This document shows positions 45,177-57,650 of a DNA stretch of 64,000 nt, piece after piece. This stretch comes from Aquila chrysaetos chrysaetos (Eukaryota; Chordata; Aves; Accipitriformes; Accipitridae). The DNA lies in contig NC_044024.1 of assembly GCF_900496995.4 (NCBI RefSeq), positions 12,402,698-12,466,697 of the forward strand, written 5' to 3'. Made by a program: the position numbers and the translations under genes. How positions within the stretch are numbered: position 1 is the stretch's first letter; the number at the start of each line of letters is the position of its first letter. The notes under the pieces are model-generated. The model searched no databases and was not told the DNA's origin. It saw nothing but the letters and a program-made list of their open reading frames with translations.

Positions 45177-48100
45177 GATGGGTGAGGTGCCTTGAGTTTA
45201 GCACTATGTTACCATAAATCCTCACCACTTCAGGGATAGAACATGCCATTGTGCTCTTTTTGTATGGCATTAGCTGGCTCAGAGGCTGCTTTCCCAATGA
45301 AAGAACCAATTTGGAGCCCCAAAGAAGAGTTCATATTTTATGCATAGTGCCTCATTTTGGCCACTGCAGCAGCTTTGCAAGTAGCCTGGATGGCCCATTG
45401 CTCAATTCAGTTATGGAAATCCTTCTGTCCCCTGACAGTTATTTTGCAGTACTATGAAGCTTAGTTTTGTGATTCAAAGTTTTGTATCCAAAAATAAGAT
45501 AATGCATTCTGGCAGGGTTTTCTCCTTAATGGCTAAAATATACGTATACATGTCTTTCGTTATTATGGCTGGAAAGCTTCTGACACAGCCTGTGGCTGAT
45601 ATTATTGTGCTATATAAGTAACCCTTGATCTTGTCTTGATGTGATAAAAAGAAGGTTAAAGAGAAATATGTATGCGGTACACTTTCTGAAACACCCAGAA
45701 GCCAACAAGACATCATCCTGAACAAAATGAGTTACTTCTGTAAGACTTAAACACTCAGGGTATTCTCTCTGTCTTCCTCCAAACAAGTCCTCAAATGAGA
45801 TACACAGCAGAGAAGAACATTTAGTGAAGCGAGGCTCTTTCTGCTAACACATGCAGCGAGAGAAAGCTAATTATGTTTTAGAGAAAACACAAACTCTCTC
45901 TTCCCTCCCCTCCTCCCTTCTTGGCATTCAGTGTGCCCAAGATAATAATTTACAGCCGTGATTATCAAATCAGGATCCATGGCTGCCCATGGCCACTGAA
46001 GCCAGTCCTTGTGAGGTGCAGAATAAATTGCCCCCTGCACCTGAGGGGGCAGAGGGACAGGGGTCCAAGAAAGCACCCATGCTTTACAATGTGATCCTTG
46101 GGGTCCAAGTACAAGGGAAGAGATTCAGGAAGTGATGAGGAGCTAAAAAGGCAGAACTAGTTTTGGACACCTTTTGATATGATCCTGCTATCTTTATGTG
46201 AGCCTTTATGTCCTTAACGTGCTGTAACCTGACTGTCACAGAGCTCCAGAGCTTCCCACCCCTTCAATCTACTGACAAATCCAATCAAAGATAATGGCAT
46301 TAACAAATACCATTAATGTATTAATATTAATAATTAATTACAGCGTGGGTCTGAAGAGGATCCCCCATTTCCAGACCGCAGATGTACCCCCCGGGCCAGG
46401 CCATGCAAACCTGCTGAACTCGGTGGGACCCCTTTGTGCCTGCAAGGCAGCGCCCAGTGCAGGGACAAGTTGGGGGGCCTGGCTCGGTCACTGGCTTATT
46501 GATGTCCGCCAGCACTTAATAAAATGGGCTCCCTGCACCTTTCCTGACAAAAGCCAGACTGAACTTTCCCTCTTAATGTGTGCTCCTAAGGGCAGGATTT
46601 GGCTGGGATCCGGAGGGATTTCTGAACTTAAATCATTGCTACGCAAGCAGGGATTTCAGCGGAGCTGGGCAATCCAGAGATAAGTAATACACCAGCGGAA
46701 CAGAGTGAGCTCCAGCCTCAGAGATTCGCTTCCTTCATGATCCTACAGCCCAAGAGCATCTGCACAGCTTGCAGCTCTGCTGGAGCTCATCAGCTCTGTG
46801 ATGGTGACACCTTCTCCTCCAGAGAAACCAGGAGCTACTCAGCCAGCCTCCCCTCTCCTTACCCTCACACCTACCCACCCTGAGCCTGAACAAGAAGAAA
46901 CTGCATCTACTTTTGCAGCAAGAGAAAGCTGAGAGGGGAGCATCTCCTGCCTCCGCTCAGAGACATGGCAGGGAAATCCTTATCTCCTTCTCAATCCACA
47001 GACATGCTCATGCTGCAGCTTGGCTGTCTTGCCCAGTTCTCACCAAAGATTTAATAATTAAGGACTGTACTGCAGAGGGTTAGGCACTTTCCCTAGACCT
47101 GTTGCAGAACATTACATGGCATTTTTCCTTTTCTAGCATCATCCTTCCCTGTGACTCAAAGTTTTTTTTACATGTACAAGTGAGTTGAGCCTTCAAGCCT
47201 GCTGGGGTGGCAGGTGGATGCTGCCAGTCCTCTTTTATAATTGGGGAAAAAAAAAAGAGAGACTTGGTTCAGGTAGGAAGCCAGAGCGGAGCAAGGACCA
47301 GAGCCCAGAGCCCTAGGGAACGGTGTGGGCTGGTGCACCACTGCCCAGCGGAGGGCTCGGTATTGCTCTTGGCAGGCTGCACAGGCACCCTCCAGCCACG
47401 CTGCTGAGCCTCACCATGCCCCAAGCTGCTGCCACCTGGGGACCGGGAAAGCAAAAAAAGACCCTGAAGCAGTCATGAAATTAGAAGAGCAAGAGATTTT
47501 CAGGTTCAACGTTTGAACATGGGCAGAATTTAGAGACCCAAGTGGCACGTCATGTTGCCAAGCCATTTGTTTGAGGCCGATTCCCTTGTCTGGGGGTTTT
47601 TCCCATTTATAGGCTCAGCTTATTCCTAAGCTTCAGCACAACTGTGTTTCTAAAACCATCTGGAGCAAGCGTGTGAGCAGGAACAAGGTGCTGCAGGCCG
47701 ATCAGAGCTGCCCCTTCTCCCACATGGTACAAAGCCCCGTCCCTGCCTGCCAGCCAATGCTGCCTTGCTCCCGCCTGCAGAAATCCCCCACAGCTGGGCA
47801 GATCTGCAATGCAAATGTAAAACAAAAGCTATAACATCCCTTCCCACAGTGTTACCATGGCACTCCCTACACCTGCCTGCTCTTTAAAAGCTACCCCGCT
47901 CCTTCTCCAAGAATTTGCTGCGCCAGATCTAGCTGCTTGTGCAGGCAATAAACATCCCTATTAGCTCTGCGTGGAGGGTCGGATCCTGCCGCCCTGAGCC
48001 CCACACCAGCAGGGTCGGTTGCTTCCCTTGTGCGTGCAGAAGGTGTAAAGCAGCAGCAGCTGCTGCTAATGTGCTTCAGGGTTTCCATTTCACCCATCGT

Positions 48101-48680
48101 CCCCTGTCCCCTCCTCCGAGTCCCCATGTCCCATCTTCCTGGCCCTGGCTCAAGGTAGCCTTCCCTCCCTTCCCGCAATCTCCCTTTTAAGTGCTCGTGA
48201 CTCCCTGGGCCTGTGAGGAGATAGCTATTATTTACAAAATGACGGAGTGCTATTTTTACTTGCTTCTTGGAAGCACTAGGAGCAGTAGCAGAGCTGGAAT
48301 ACAAATTATGCTGCCTCGCTGCCTCTCCCCTCGCTGGCTGTAGATTGTAGGGCTGCCTCTACAAGTGATTATAGGAGGCGGGGGGCACAGGGTGCTGAGG
48401 AGGCTCTTATTAAACATCCCGCTGCACTCATCAAGTGCTGTTTATTTAAGAATCTCAGCCGTAAAATAATTGACTCGGACGGTTGTGTTTCAGCTCTTGA
48501 GGTTTGCGGATGTGCTGAACACGGTCACGTTTCCCAGGCGGGGGTTCCCAGAGGCTATGCCGCAAGCTAGCAGAAATGATGTGCCTGCATCCAAGCACTG
48601 GAGGCTCCCAAATGATGTGCACTATTAAAACAGGGGCGAAGCCACTGCGGCTTCGTGCAGGGGATTCCTGGCTGCTGTGC

Positions 48681-48769
48681 TGACGTCAGGGAGCCTGCAC
48701 AGCCTTATCTCAGAGATAAGCTGGATGAGCGAGGGAATTGGGACCTCCTCGAGGCTGTGCTCCACGTGG
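48681..48769. promoter_or_regulatory. Cluster of palindromic TF-like motifs (candidate enhancer)
   Basis: Within 89 bp lie a perfect cAMP-response palindrome TGACGTCA (48681-48688), an inverted pair of GATA motifs CTTATCT-CAG-AGATAAG (48704-48720), the palindrome CCTCGAGG (48747-48754) and an E-box palindrome CCACGTGG (48762-48769). This density of known binding-site palindromes in an intron suggests a regulatory element. Function is not shown by sequence alone. Confidence 0.4.
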
Positions 48770-51574
48770 CAGTGCTGGGACCTAAGGGAGCTCGGAGGTG
48801 AGAAGCCTGTCTGTACTGGTGTTTCTGTGTGTAATGGCATGGCTGAGACTAGAAAGCAGGACAGTGCTATTCAAGCTCTTCTGCACCCAGGGGTACAAAC
48901 CGTCAGACTGCTCCAGCCCAGCTCCTGGAGGTAGATGCTTCTGCACTGGGCTCCCTATGAACTGCTCTGGAATCCAGCCAGCCCAATATCCCTTCTCCAA
49001 CCATGGTCACAACCTAGAAAGTGCAGTAACAAGCTGATAATGCCCCTTAACACCCTCCCAGACTGCATTTAGCCTCAGCTCAAGAGTTTCTCAGCTTGAT
49101 GAGGTCCCCTTATTCAGTGATCCTCTTCCAAGGCCTGTCCAGTGTCCACTCAAATACACAAAATCCTTTGGGAAGGACTTCCACCAGCCTGAGGTGAGGA
49201 CAGTGTCACCACGAAGAGAGAGGGGACGCCGCGTAGCTCTTTCCCATGTTATGTAACCCAAAGTAAGCACACTGGACAGGATGGTGCTTTACAGCTAACC
49301 CAGCACCCCCAGGAAGGGAAACACAAGAAGTTGGTTTGTACTACCGACTTCCACCTCATGCCTTCTCCCAAATCCTTGCCATGCTAATTAATAGGCAGCA
49401 GAAGGTAATTTTTGCAGCTGCACACAGAAGCTTTTTGGCTGTTTCATTCTTTGTTTTCTCAGCCTCTCAGTGGGGGGATTTAATTTTCCTTCCAATTTTA
49501 GCCTCTGGAAAAAAAGAGGCTTCCATGACCTTTGCTACAAGCCCCATGAACCCCCTGGAGACAAGCCACACCACAACCCAGGGCAGCCCTTGCCTTCGGA
49601 GCCAGCACGCTGCAGCCCCCAGCCAGAACTCCATCCTTGGGTGCCTTCTCTCACTGACAGCATCAGTCCCATCACAACAGGACTGCTGCCTTTGCCAGTT
49701 CCTACCTTGGCTTTTCAGATGGCCTTTTAACCTGTGGTGCTGCCTTGTTTGGGAAGTAGGAGCTGAGTTGTGTCTCCTTTCAGTAAGAAGAGAGGCATTG
49801 AAGAAGGAAGGGCACATCTCTGGGTGGTGTGGCACAGGGTACTCTCTCTGTGTCTTTGCCCTTGGGACTGCTGTGCCAGTACTGGGAGAGCACAGGGGAG
49901 AGGGCAATCTTGCCTCTTACCACAGCCTCCCTTGCAAGAGCTGCAGGAATGGAGACATGACATCTTCTGCATCACCAACCACACACAAGAAACCCCTGAG
50001 GTAGCCTTCAGTGCTGCTCTCCTGCTGCAGGGCCAGCAAGACTCTCCCACAGACATTAGAGATGCTTTTCTTGCATTTTTTTGCTAGGGAGCTCAGGAAT
50101 AGCAGCACAGAAGGAAACATTTCAGTGAACATCACTGCAGTGCTGTTAATGCCTCCTAGGCTTGTCCAGCCCAGCCAGGAGATAAAGCTGACTCCAAGGA
50201 CATAGACTGACGGAGCTCCTGCCACCCAAAGGCCACAAAGCAGCATGAGCTATTGCTAATGTCAGGACCACAAACATCCCTACTGCACCTGGGATGCTTT
50301 CACACCAAGTATCCTGGGAGCAGAGGCTATGCATGGGTCAGGAAGGGAAGGCTGGGGAACAGAGATGGCAAAAAATGGAGAAGGTACTGGCATTTCCTCC
50401 AGCATCTCCAAAAGGGAGAGCAGAGCTGGAGCGCAGAGAGATCTGGGCGGCTCTCAGCACCGCTCCTTCTCTCTCCTCAATTCATTTTGACTTGGGGATC
50501 TCAGAAAACACATAGGGAGGTCACAGTCAACCTCTTCAAACTCCCAGTCCCAAAGTAAAAATACATATTTTCAGATGTTGCTTGGCTGTTTTAGTGCTTC
50601 AGCATCCTTGAATACGAAGTTACTTGTTCACAAGCAAAAGCCAAGTCTCATATCACAGACATTTACCCAGGTTTGACAAGTTCAGCCTGAGCATCTTTCC
50701 CAAAAGTGGATAGCAGCATGCACGTGTTCTTCAAAGAAGAATAACCCAGAACATACATAGGGTGACTCGGTCCTGTCAGCAGCCTTCCTTACATAGGAAT
50801 AAATTGTAGCCACCTCTGTATATAGAATTACATAGAATTGAAACAGATGAAATCACTAAGAAGCAAAGACTTTTGGTAGCACACCACACAGCCTACAGAA
50901 GTCAATGCGAAATGGCCAAGAGTGTCACCAGGAGGGCTGGCAGCTGGCCCAGTCCTGCGCAGGCCGGACAGAGCTAAGAGCAGCATCAGGTTTAATTCCC
51001 TGAACTACCTAAACCACCAACACATCTCCAGAAAAACTCACTTGGGCAGAATCATCAAGACACAACAGAGACCCCCTTGGCCCCATTTTGTCTATGGTGG
51101 GAGGGTAATCCCAGACATTGGCCAGCCCACCCAGACCTGACTGCCTCTGATGGCATCTGCCTCTCTCTAGTGAGTGAAGAGATGAAGATGACGACCAGGG
51201 TCCCGTGGATGAAGGCTGGCCTTAGCCTCATGCTCCCACCTGGGACAACATGGTTAAAGATGACGGGATGCTCATCCACTGCAAAGTGGGGTCAGCCAAG
51301 TACTGAGCACTGGGAAATTTGTACTCTGCAAAATAAACCACACAGTAAGGAAAGAAACAATATAAATGTCTGAAACAAATGTCTTATCTCAACAAAAGGA
51401 GGGGTGAGTAAAAGCCTGCAGGGGATTGCCAACGAGACCTTTGGATCAGATCTGTATCTAGCTGTGCCTATGTGTCCTGAACTATTTGTCTAATGCAGTT
51501 TTGCTCAGCTATTTGCTTGCTTCCAGAAGTGGTCACCTTGTCTCACTTGTAAAGCTGAAATAACTGAGTCTGTG

Positions 51575-51650
51575 TAACAGATCTGACCCCCTCAGTTACA
51601 CTCCCAGTGAATTCTGCAGAGTTATGATCAAAAAGGCATCACATTTACAC
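51575..51650. repeat. Possible ancient amniote repeat
   Basis: GATCTGACCCCCTCAGTTAC and ACTCCCAGTGAATTCTGCAG recall old repeats carrying GAATCTGGCCC and CAGTTACAC motifs. Divergence is high and the family assignment is uncertain. Confidence 0.3.
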
Positions 51651-53749
51651 AGGAAACAAGGCTATCTGCTGCTCTCCATGAAAGCATCAAGCCTGTCCCT
51701 CCCATGCTGGGGTGCCAAGGCATCTTTTCACAGGGGTTGGCTTATCACCCACCACTGCTGCTTGAATCCCCTGGGACTGCCAGCATTTGCTGTACAGACA
51801 GTTCCCAAGTTGCTGCTCTGTGAGCCACGGTGATTAATCACTACTTTCTCTCTGGTGTGATGGCACATCAGTGTCTACAATTGCATGTCCTCCAGCCAGA
51901 CTAGAGAGAAGTCATCAAATCTGTAAACACAGATACGCGTGTGGTATCACTTCCAGCTGCGCTCTTTCTCCTTTCTCCCCCCAACTTGGATATTTCAGCA
52001 TAGGGATAGCAAGAAGTTCAAAAGAATTTCAGGGGCTGTCTCAAGAGACAGCCGACAACGAAACCACTCACACATGATGAGAAACATCAGCATGGTCTAC
52101 AATTACATGTACTTAATTTTTCAGCCCAGATGAAGTGAGATGATGCCTGTCAAATCCCTCGAAGAGATGGCCTGCTGCCCTGGCTCTCTTTCTTAGCAGG
52201 GCCAGGGGAGAGCTGATGCAATGAAGAGATTTATTCCCTGTCTCACACAGCATGCCGCAATACGCAGCTTTGTAACATGGCTGCATCCAGTGTCCTCTGC
52301 AGGAACCAGATGCAGGACCATGAAGTGACCCAGTTACCACTTGAGCATGGCTTGTCTAGGATTTATGGCACACTGTAATGCCTAGATGGATGTCTAATTC
52401 CTAGGTGATCCCTGGGGCACAAGCCACCCAGGGCAAAAACTCCTTGGGTTATGTAGGGAAGATCAGCTCAGTTCTTGGAAGAGAAATCCCTAAGCAGTCT
52501 CCAAATGCGCTATACACATGCTTGTGGCTCTGACCCAGGTCTCAGCTCTCTCCATGCCTATGTAACACATTGGCCATGGAGTTTGGAGCAAGGCATAACT
52601 ACTGCTGAAAGCAGAGGAGTCAGGCACATCTTATTCCTCCTTGCTTCCAAGTGAGCAGGGAGCCAGTGTCCCAGCACAGCGCTGAGTGGCACACAGGGCA
52701 TCTGCTTGTCCCTTCTGGGTGAGAAACTGCACTCCCTCCCTAGCACTTCCATGTGAATAATGGCACAGGGTAGCCCAGTCTTCTGGTCTGAACTCCCTGC
52801 ACAGAGCATGCTACACTGCCTCTTTATCTCAACACGCAATGGATAAGGGGGCTCTAGGCATTCCTGGCGCAGTGAGTAAGTCCACGTGTTGCTGTAGAAG
52901 ATGCTATAGGGATTTCACACCCTCCCACGCTGGAGAAAGGCATTTTCTCACATTTACCACGAGTGGGGGATGCAGGTTAGAGCTCTATCCAGCAGAACAG
53001 CCTAGGAGAGATGCTGCTGTACCATTAGTGGAGCCAACAAATCCTGCTTTCCTGCAGATCAGCTTTTCCTGCCTGTTTTTCAGATGCCTAACACCAGTTG
53101 ATCCCATCCAGTTACCTCTCTCTACTTCAGGTCTTTTTCCACTCAGCTGCATAATTCCACAAATCTTGCAGGAACTTAAAATCTCTGAGATATCTACCTT
53201 CCTGTCAGGTTTTGTTCAGATCAGCCAACAGGCTCAAAAGTTTTTAGAAGACAAAAGGCAGAAGGAAAGATGTGATAAGCCTTACTCCATTAGGAGCCCA
53301 GGCAAAAAACTACCGCAAGACTCAACAGAACTATGCATTTGGCTCATGTAGTTTAACTTAGCTTTCCCTCATTGCCCCATGCAGGCATGCACATGCACAT
53401 GTTCTTATTACTGCATTAAGTGACATAAAATACACATACAGAGGTTAGAATCGAGGTGTGGTGCAAGTTATTGATAAACACAAGCCCAGCTGGAATAGAA
53501 GAGAGAGTCAGATAGAAGAGAAAGTCAGAAGCAGCAACTGCTAGAGGATGTGCAGTCATGGAGGCTTTACACACATCCCTCATTCTCACACATACAGACT
53601 ACAAACAGAGACTACAAATTAGTGGCGCTATTTTTGCTACAGACAGAAAAGACAGAATGAACAAAGCTACTGTAGTTACTATTTTAAGGACTTAGGACAC
53701 CCTCAGATGCTATGAAGACAGAGGAGGAATATGTATGTATGAGCTTGCT

Positions 53750-53840
53750 TTTAGAGGTTCTACAGTGCTTTGAGACCCTGTGGTAACGGAAGAGAGATGC
53801 TACATAAACATGTTTGTTATATATTATAAATACAATGAGA
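53750..53840 (+). mobile_element. L2/CORE-SINE-like 3' tail remnant
   Basis: TTCTACAGTGCTTTGAGACC, then AGAGATGCTACATAAACATG, then TTATATATTATAAATAC. This matches the layout of the common amniote 3' tail (GTAAAGCGCTTTGAGATCC...AAGGCGCTATATAAATGC...TATTATTAT). It is a short non-coding fragment in plus orientation. Confidence 0.5.
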
Positions 53841-55025
53841 AAATGTGTGAATATAAATTAGCATGCATAATTTAACATATTCAGTATTAAAGTCTGTCCT
53901 TGATGGCTAAGCCAGAGGTGCTCGGGGAAGGGAATCCCTGCCAGTCCCAGTGGACAGGGGAAGAGCATTCAGACAACACCGTGTTGCCAGCTGGAACACG
54001 TGGCTGTGGCCCTAACGAAACCAAAGCCAGGAGAATTTTGCTGACCACAGTCCTGCAGGGTGCCTACATAGCTGTACACACCAGAGGGAGCAATGAGATG
54101 AGGGCAAAGATGCCAGACTGGTACTTCAGCATTAGGCAAACCTCTCCATGTTACCGGCAAAACACCTGTGTTTCATTTTGGGCCTGCTTTCCTGACTTCA
54201 CCTTCAGTTAATTTCCCTCTTTAGGGGTCAGTGATGATGTTCTTGTTGACCACATAAAGGAATTTTGGTGAACAGCACCCTCAAGGAAAGACTGCAGCAG
54301 GTCCTGTGCCCCAGTACTGTGGCTGAAGTTGCACATACACGGGAGGGATAAGGCACCAGAACAAAGCAGCCACTGAGCCGCTGCCTTTGCTGTATCCCCT
54401 CACACATGTATAACTTGGCTGGGAGAGTCAGTCATTAGACCAGGCTTATCCAGAACCCGTGTGGACATGGTGCACCTCTGAAGCTTCTCCATCAGGGAGC
54501 TTGCAGACTGGCCCCAGCAGGTTATCTCTTACTCCCTTTCCTAAAAACACTGAACCTTTTGTTAACTCATTCGCAGCAAGTCTTTCTTTAACAGAAATCA
54601 TCACCTCCCAACAGGCCACTCACATGCTTGAAGAGGAGCTGCAAAAACATCAGATCAGTGCCAGTAAAATCCTTAGCATTTGGAAAGCAACTACTGAGCT
54701 CTGTAATTCATCAGAGCTCAAGGCAGATCCCCAGGAAAAAGATAAGCACAAGGGTGCAATACAAAACTGCTGTTGCTAACCTGGTAATCATTGATACATA
54801 GAAAACAACTGGAAAGATTGGAAAGCCAGAAAGCAAGCAGAGAAATGCAAGAAAAATCAAATGAGAAACACACTGCATTGCATTAATTTTATGTCATTGC
54901 AGAGGGGGAAAGAATAAACAAGATGTCTCAATCAAGTGCGTGAGGTTTGCAGGCTCAGCTCTGAGCTCCAACCCCACCATTGGTGCTAATCTGCACTATG
55001 GCACTGAGCATGCAATGCAGTTCTG

Positions 55026-55056
55026 CTGTGCCTAAGTTTCCCCATCTGCCTTTTAG
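55026..55056 (+). repeat. Short MIR-core-like fragment
   Basis: TGCCTAAGTTTCCCCATCTG resembles the sense core of MIR (TGCCTCAGTTTCCCCATCTG). Only about 25 bp are similar, so this may be coincidence. Confidence 0.3.
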
Positions 55057-56657
55057 CCCCAGTGCTGCCTTCCCATGCCTCTGGCTATATTTTGTTCCAG
55101 GTTGCTCTGCAGGCTGAGGATTGCCAGACCGCATGACGGACTGTAGTGTGCAAAAAAGAAAAAAAAGAAAAAGAAAGTGGCTCCTGGGGCTTGCTGTATA
55201 GCTGAGAGGAAGAGTCCATTTAATTCTCAAGCCTGTCCCCTGAGGCCAACGCCAGGTAGTGAGATGAAGATATAAGAAAACCATGGCAGGGAGCAACACA
55301 GTCATTTGCACTCTGGTTCCCTTATCCGTTAGCTCCTGGCTAGCATTTCCTTCAGCAGAAGAACTTAATCATCTCCTGCGACAGTGTGCCTCCAACAGTG
55401 TGCCTCCGGTGACGCTTCTGGCATCCTTCACCACCACCCCCAGGGCAATGAACACAAATGCTTTCCCTTCCTTATGCACCCCAACATGGTCTTTGCCTGT
55501 GTGACCACTGAGCTGTGCACAGAGCCAAGGTCTCCACTGAGCTGTCTCTCCACCATCATGCACGGGTCTCTGGGCTGCGTGGCCACTGCTCATTTAGTTT
55601 GCAGCAATGCCAATACATCGTACAAATAAACTTATTTAATTCACATTGCCTTACGCGGGTCAATTTAGCATTTCCTCTGATGCTGGAGTCCTGTTGTACA
55701 GTACGGCAAGCTCTCCTCGCTGCCTGGGCTCACCTAGCTCCCTGTGTTACCTCTGCACACACTGCTGCCAACGCACCAAGAAATGCATTAGACAGCACGG
55801 ACTGCGAGTTCACCTCTGCCACGCAGAAATAACTCCTCCTGTGTTTGCTGTCCAAGACTTGGAAGCAGAAATAGAGAGTCTCCAAAGCGCAAGATAAAAC
55901 CCCAGACATGCACTGTGCCCCTCCATCACCGTGCCTCCCAGGGAAGTCCCTGGCCAGCAAATGGGGCCAGCAAACCCCAGGAGTAGCAGGGTGATCCACA
56001 CACAGTGAGATGGGCTTATTTGTGCACTCAGGATGTTGTTTTATCCCCAAGTAAGCAAAACCCTTTTAAAGGAAATTCCCTTATGGCTCTAAATCTTCCC
56101 CTCCCCAGCACTGTTCAGACACCAGCGTTGTCTGTCCTGCACACAGGAAGGCTTTTTATCACAGTTACTCAGAAAAATTCGGCAACAAATATCGCATTTT
56201 CAGTTCTACCCACTACACGAATTACGATATGCTGCATAATACTCCGATACTCCCATCAGAGACAAGCAGAGGGCAGATGCCTCCAGATGTAATTTTTAAT
56301 TTCCTTTGCTGGGGAGAATGTTTTCTTGTTTTAGCGATGTGCATTCAGAGCGTTCCAGTTCCCATGGCAACTCTCTGCTTCCACTGGAGATGTCATTTTT
56401 CATGCCATCCCTTCAGAATTAGACATCTCCTAGCAGAAGTTTTGAAGAAATGTCTCTCTTAAATATATATTTATTAGAGACAGTGCCTGCGAGTGTGCTT
56501 TATTGACACATTTCTTAGGCGACTCACAGCCTACAGAGGAGAAAGCTGTCTCCAGAAATATGCTGGCTGCCAATCTGCCTTTTCTCAGCTTCTGTTTTCA
56601 ACCAGAACTCTCCTCTTTTTCTGCTTCATACATAATAGCCAGCACCTGCTCCCTTTC

Positions 56658-56676
56658 TTTTTTTTTTTTTTTTTTT
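56658..56676 (+). repeat. T19 homopolymer
   Basis: Nineteen consecutive T within a pyrimidine-rich region of the upstream intron. The exact length is uncertain in any assembly. Confidence 0.85.
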
Positions 56677-56929
56677 ACTCCTTTCTGTTCCCATCACTCT
56701 CCCCCATGCCTGGTCTTGGCCCAGCTCCCCGATAATGCAAGTGCAGCAGGGGAGCGCCCAAACAATTCAGCACACGCTGAAAGTATCTGCACCCGTCCGC
56801 TGCCTGCTGGCACGGGCACTGCCCGGAGCCATCACGGGCCTCATTATACATTTGCATGCAGAGGAAAACCCAAAGTACTGCAAAATAGAGACCACTACAA
56901 GAGCCTCTCAGCCTCGGAGGGCAGCATGA

Positions 56930-57650
56930 GGAGCATCTGCACCATCTCTGCCCCCGGCTGCTCTCCCTATGCCATCTGGCCGTAGCCTGCTGGGCACCAG
57001 GTGCCCTCTGGGAAGCTGTGAGCACATCAGAGCACTGATCCTGCTCCCCAGTGCGGGAGCCTGTGCACGGGGCTCCCACACTGGCTGGGGGAAGGATTCG
57101 TGCCCCAGGTCTTGGTTATCTGGTGCCTCTCGGGCACCCCCGGTGCAGCGGTTCACAGCGTTTGCAGCACCTCTCTGGGCTCCACGGGTGTGGAGCCGAG
57201 GGATGCTGAGAGGGACCCACCTCCCTGCCTAACACACTGCCTTCCCTGCCGCACCGAGGCACGCCACCCGCCTCTGCTCCCGTGCAGTCCTCGCCTCACC
57301 ATCACACCCGAAAAACCCACGCCTCTGGCTCAGAAACCCCCTGCAGAGAAAGTGAGATGCAACATCCCACCCGCAGCAGCTTCCAAAGATTTTTCACAAG
57401 ACCCCCGGGGAAAGTTCCTATTTCAGGCTGCGCAGGCAGCCCCCAGACCCGCTGCCCTCCAGGGGCTGGGAGGCCCCCCTCACCCCGCAGGGATCTCCAG
57501 GCTCCCTGGGTACCGCAGCGCCCGCGACCCCCACTTGCATCACGCTCAGCATCTCCCACCCGAGCTCCCGACAGCTCATCAGAAAAAGGCGGCACCAGCC
57601 TTGGCGGGGGTCCCGGCGGGAAACCACGCTACAGCTCTCTAATAGAGCTG
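56930..57650. promoter_or_regulatory. GC-rich, CpG-enriched stretch in the upstream intron
   Basis: This stretch is clearly richer in G+C and in CpG than the surrounding intron (for example GCAGCGCCCGCGACC and GGGGGTCCCGGCGGG near 57515-57620). Several frames stay open on both strands, as expected from low stop-codon density. It could be a weak CpG island marking an alternative promoter or enhancer. I see no TATA box tied to a convincing first exon. Confidence 0.3.

Noticed and set aside
49045..49200. Stretch faintly like a CR1 3' region (CTTCCACCAGCCTGAGG)
   Set aside because: The order of motifs does not match CR1, and the similarity is too short to support a call.
49336..50004. 222-codon open frame on the plus strand
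   Set aside because: It overlaps comparable open frames in other phases and on the other strand. The amino-terminal hydrophobic run is not followed by any known domain, and there is no promoter or polyA context.
50821..50842. TAGAATTACATAGAATTG resembling a CR1 terminal octamer repeat
   Set aside because: There are only two imperfect octamers and no adjoining CR1 3' block, so chance AT-rich sequence is as likely.
57100..57642. 180-codon proline-rich open frame
   Set aside because: Three overlapping frames, including one on the opposite strand, are open over the same CpG-enriched DNA. This reflects few stop codons in GC-rich sequence rather than coding.
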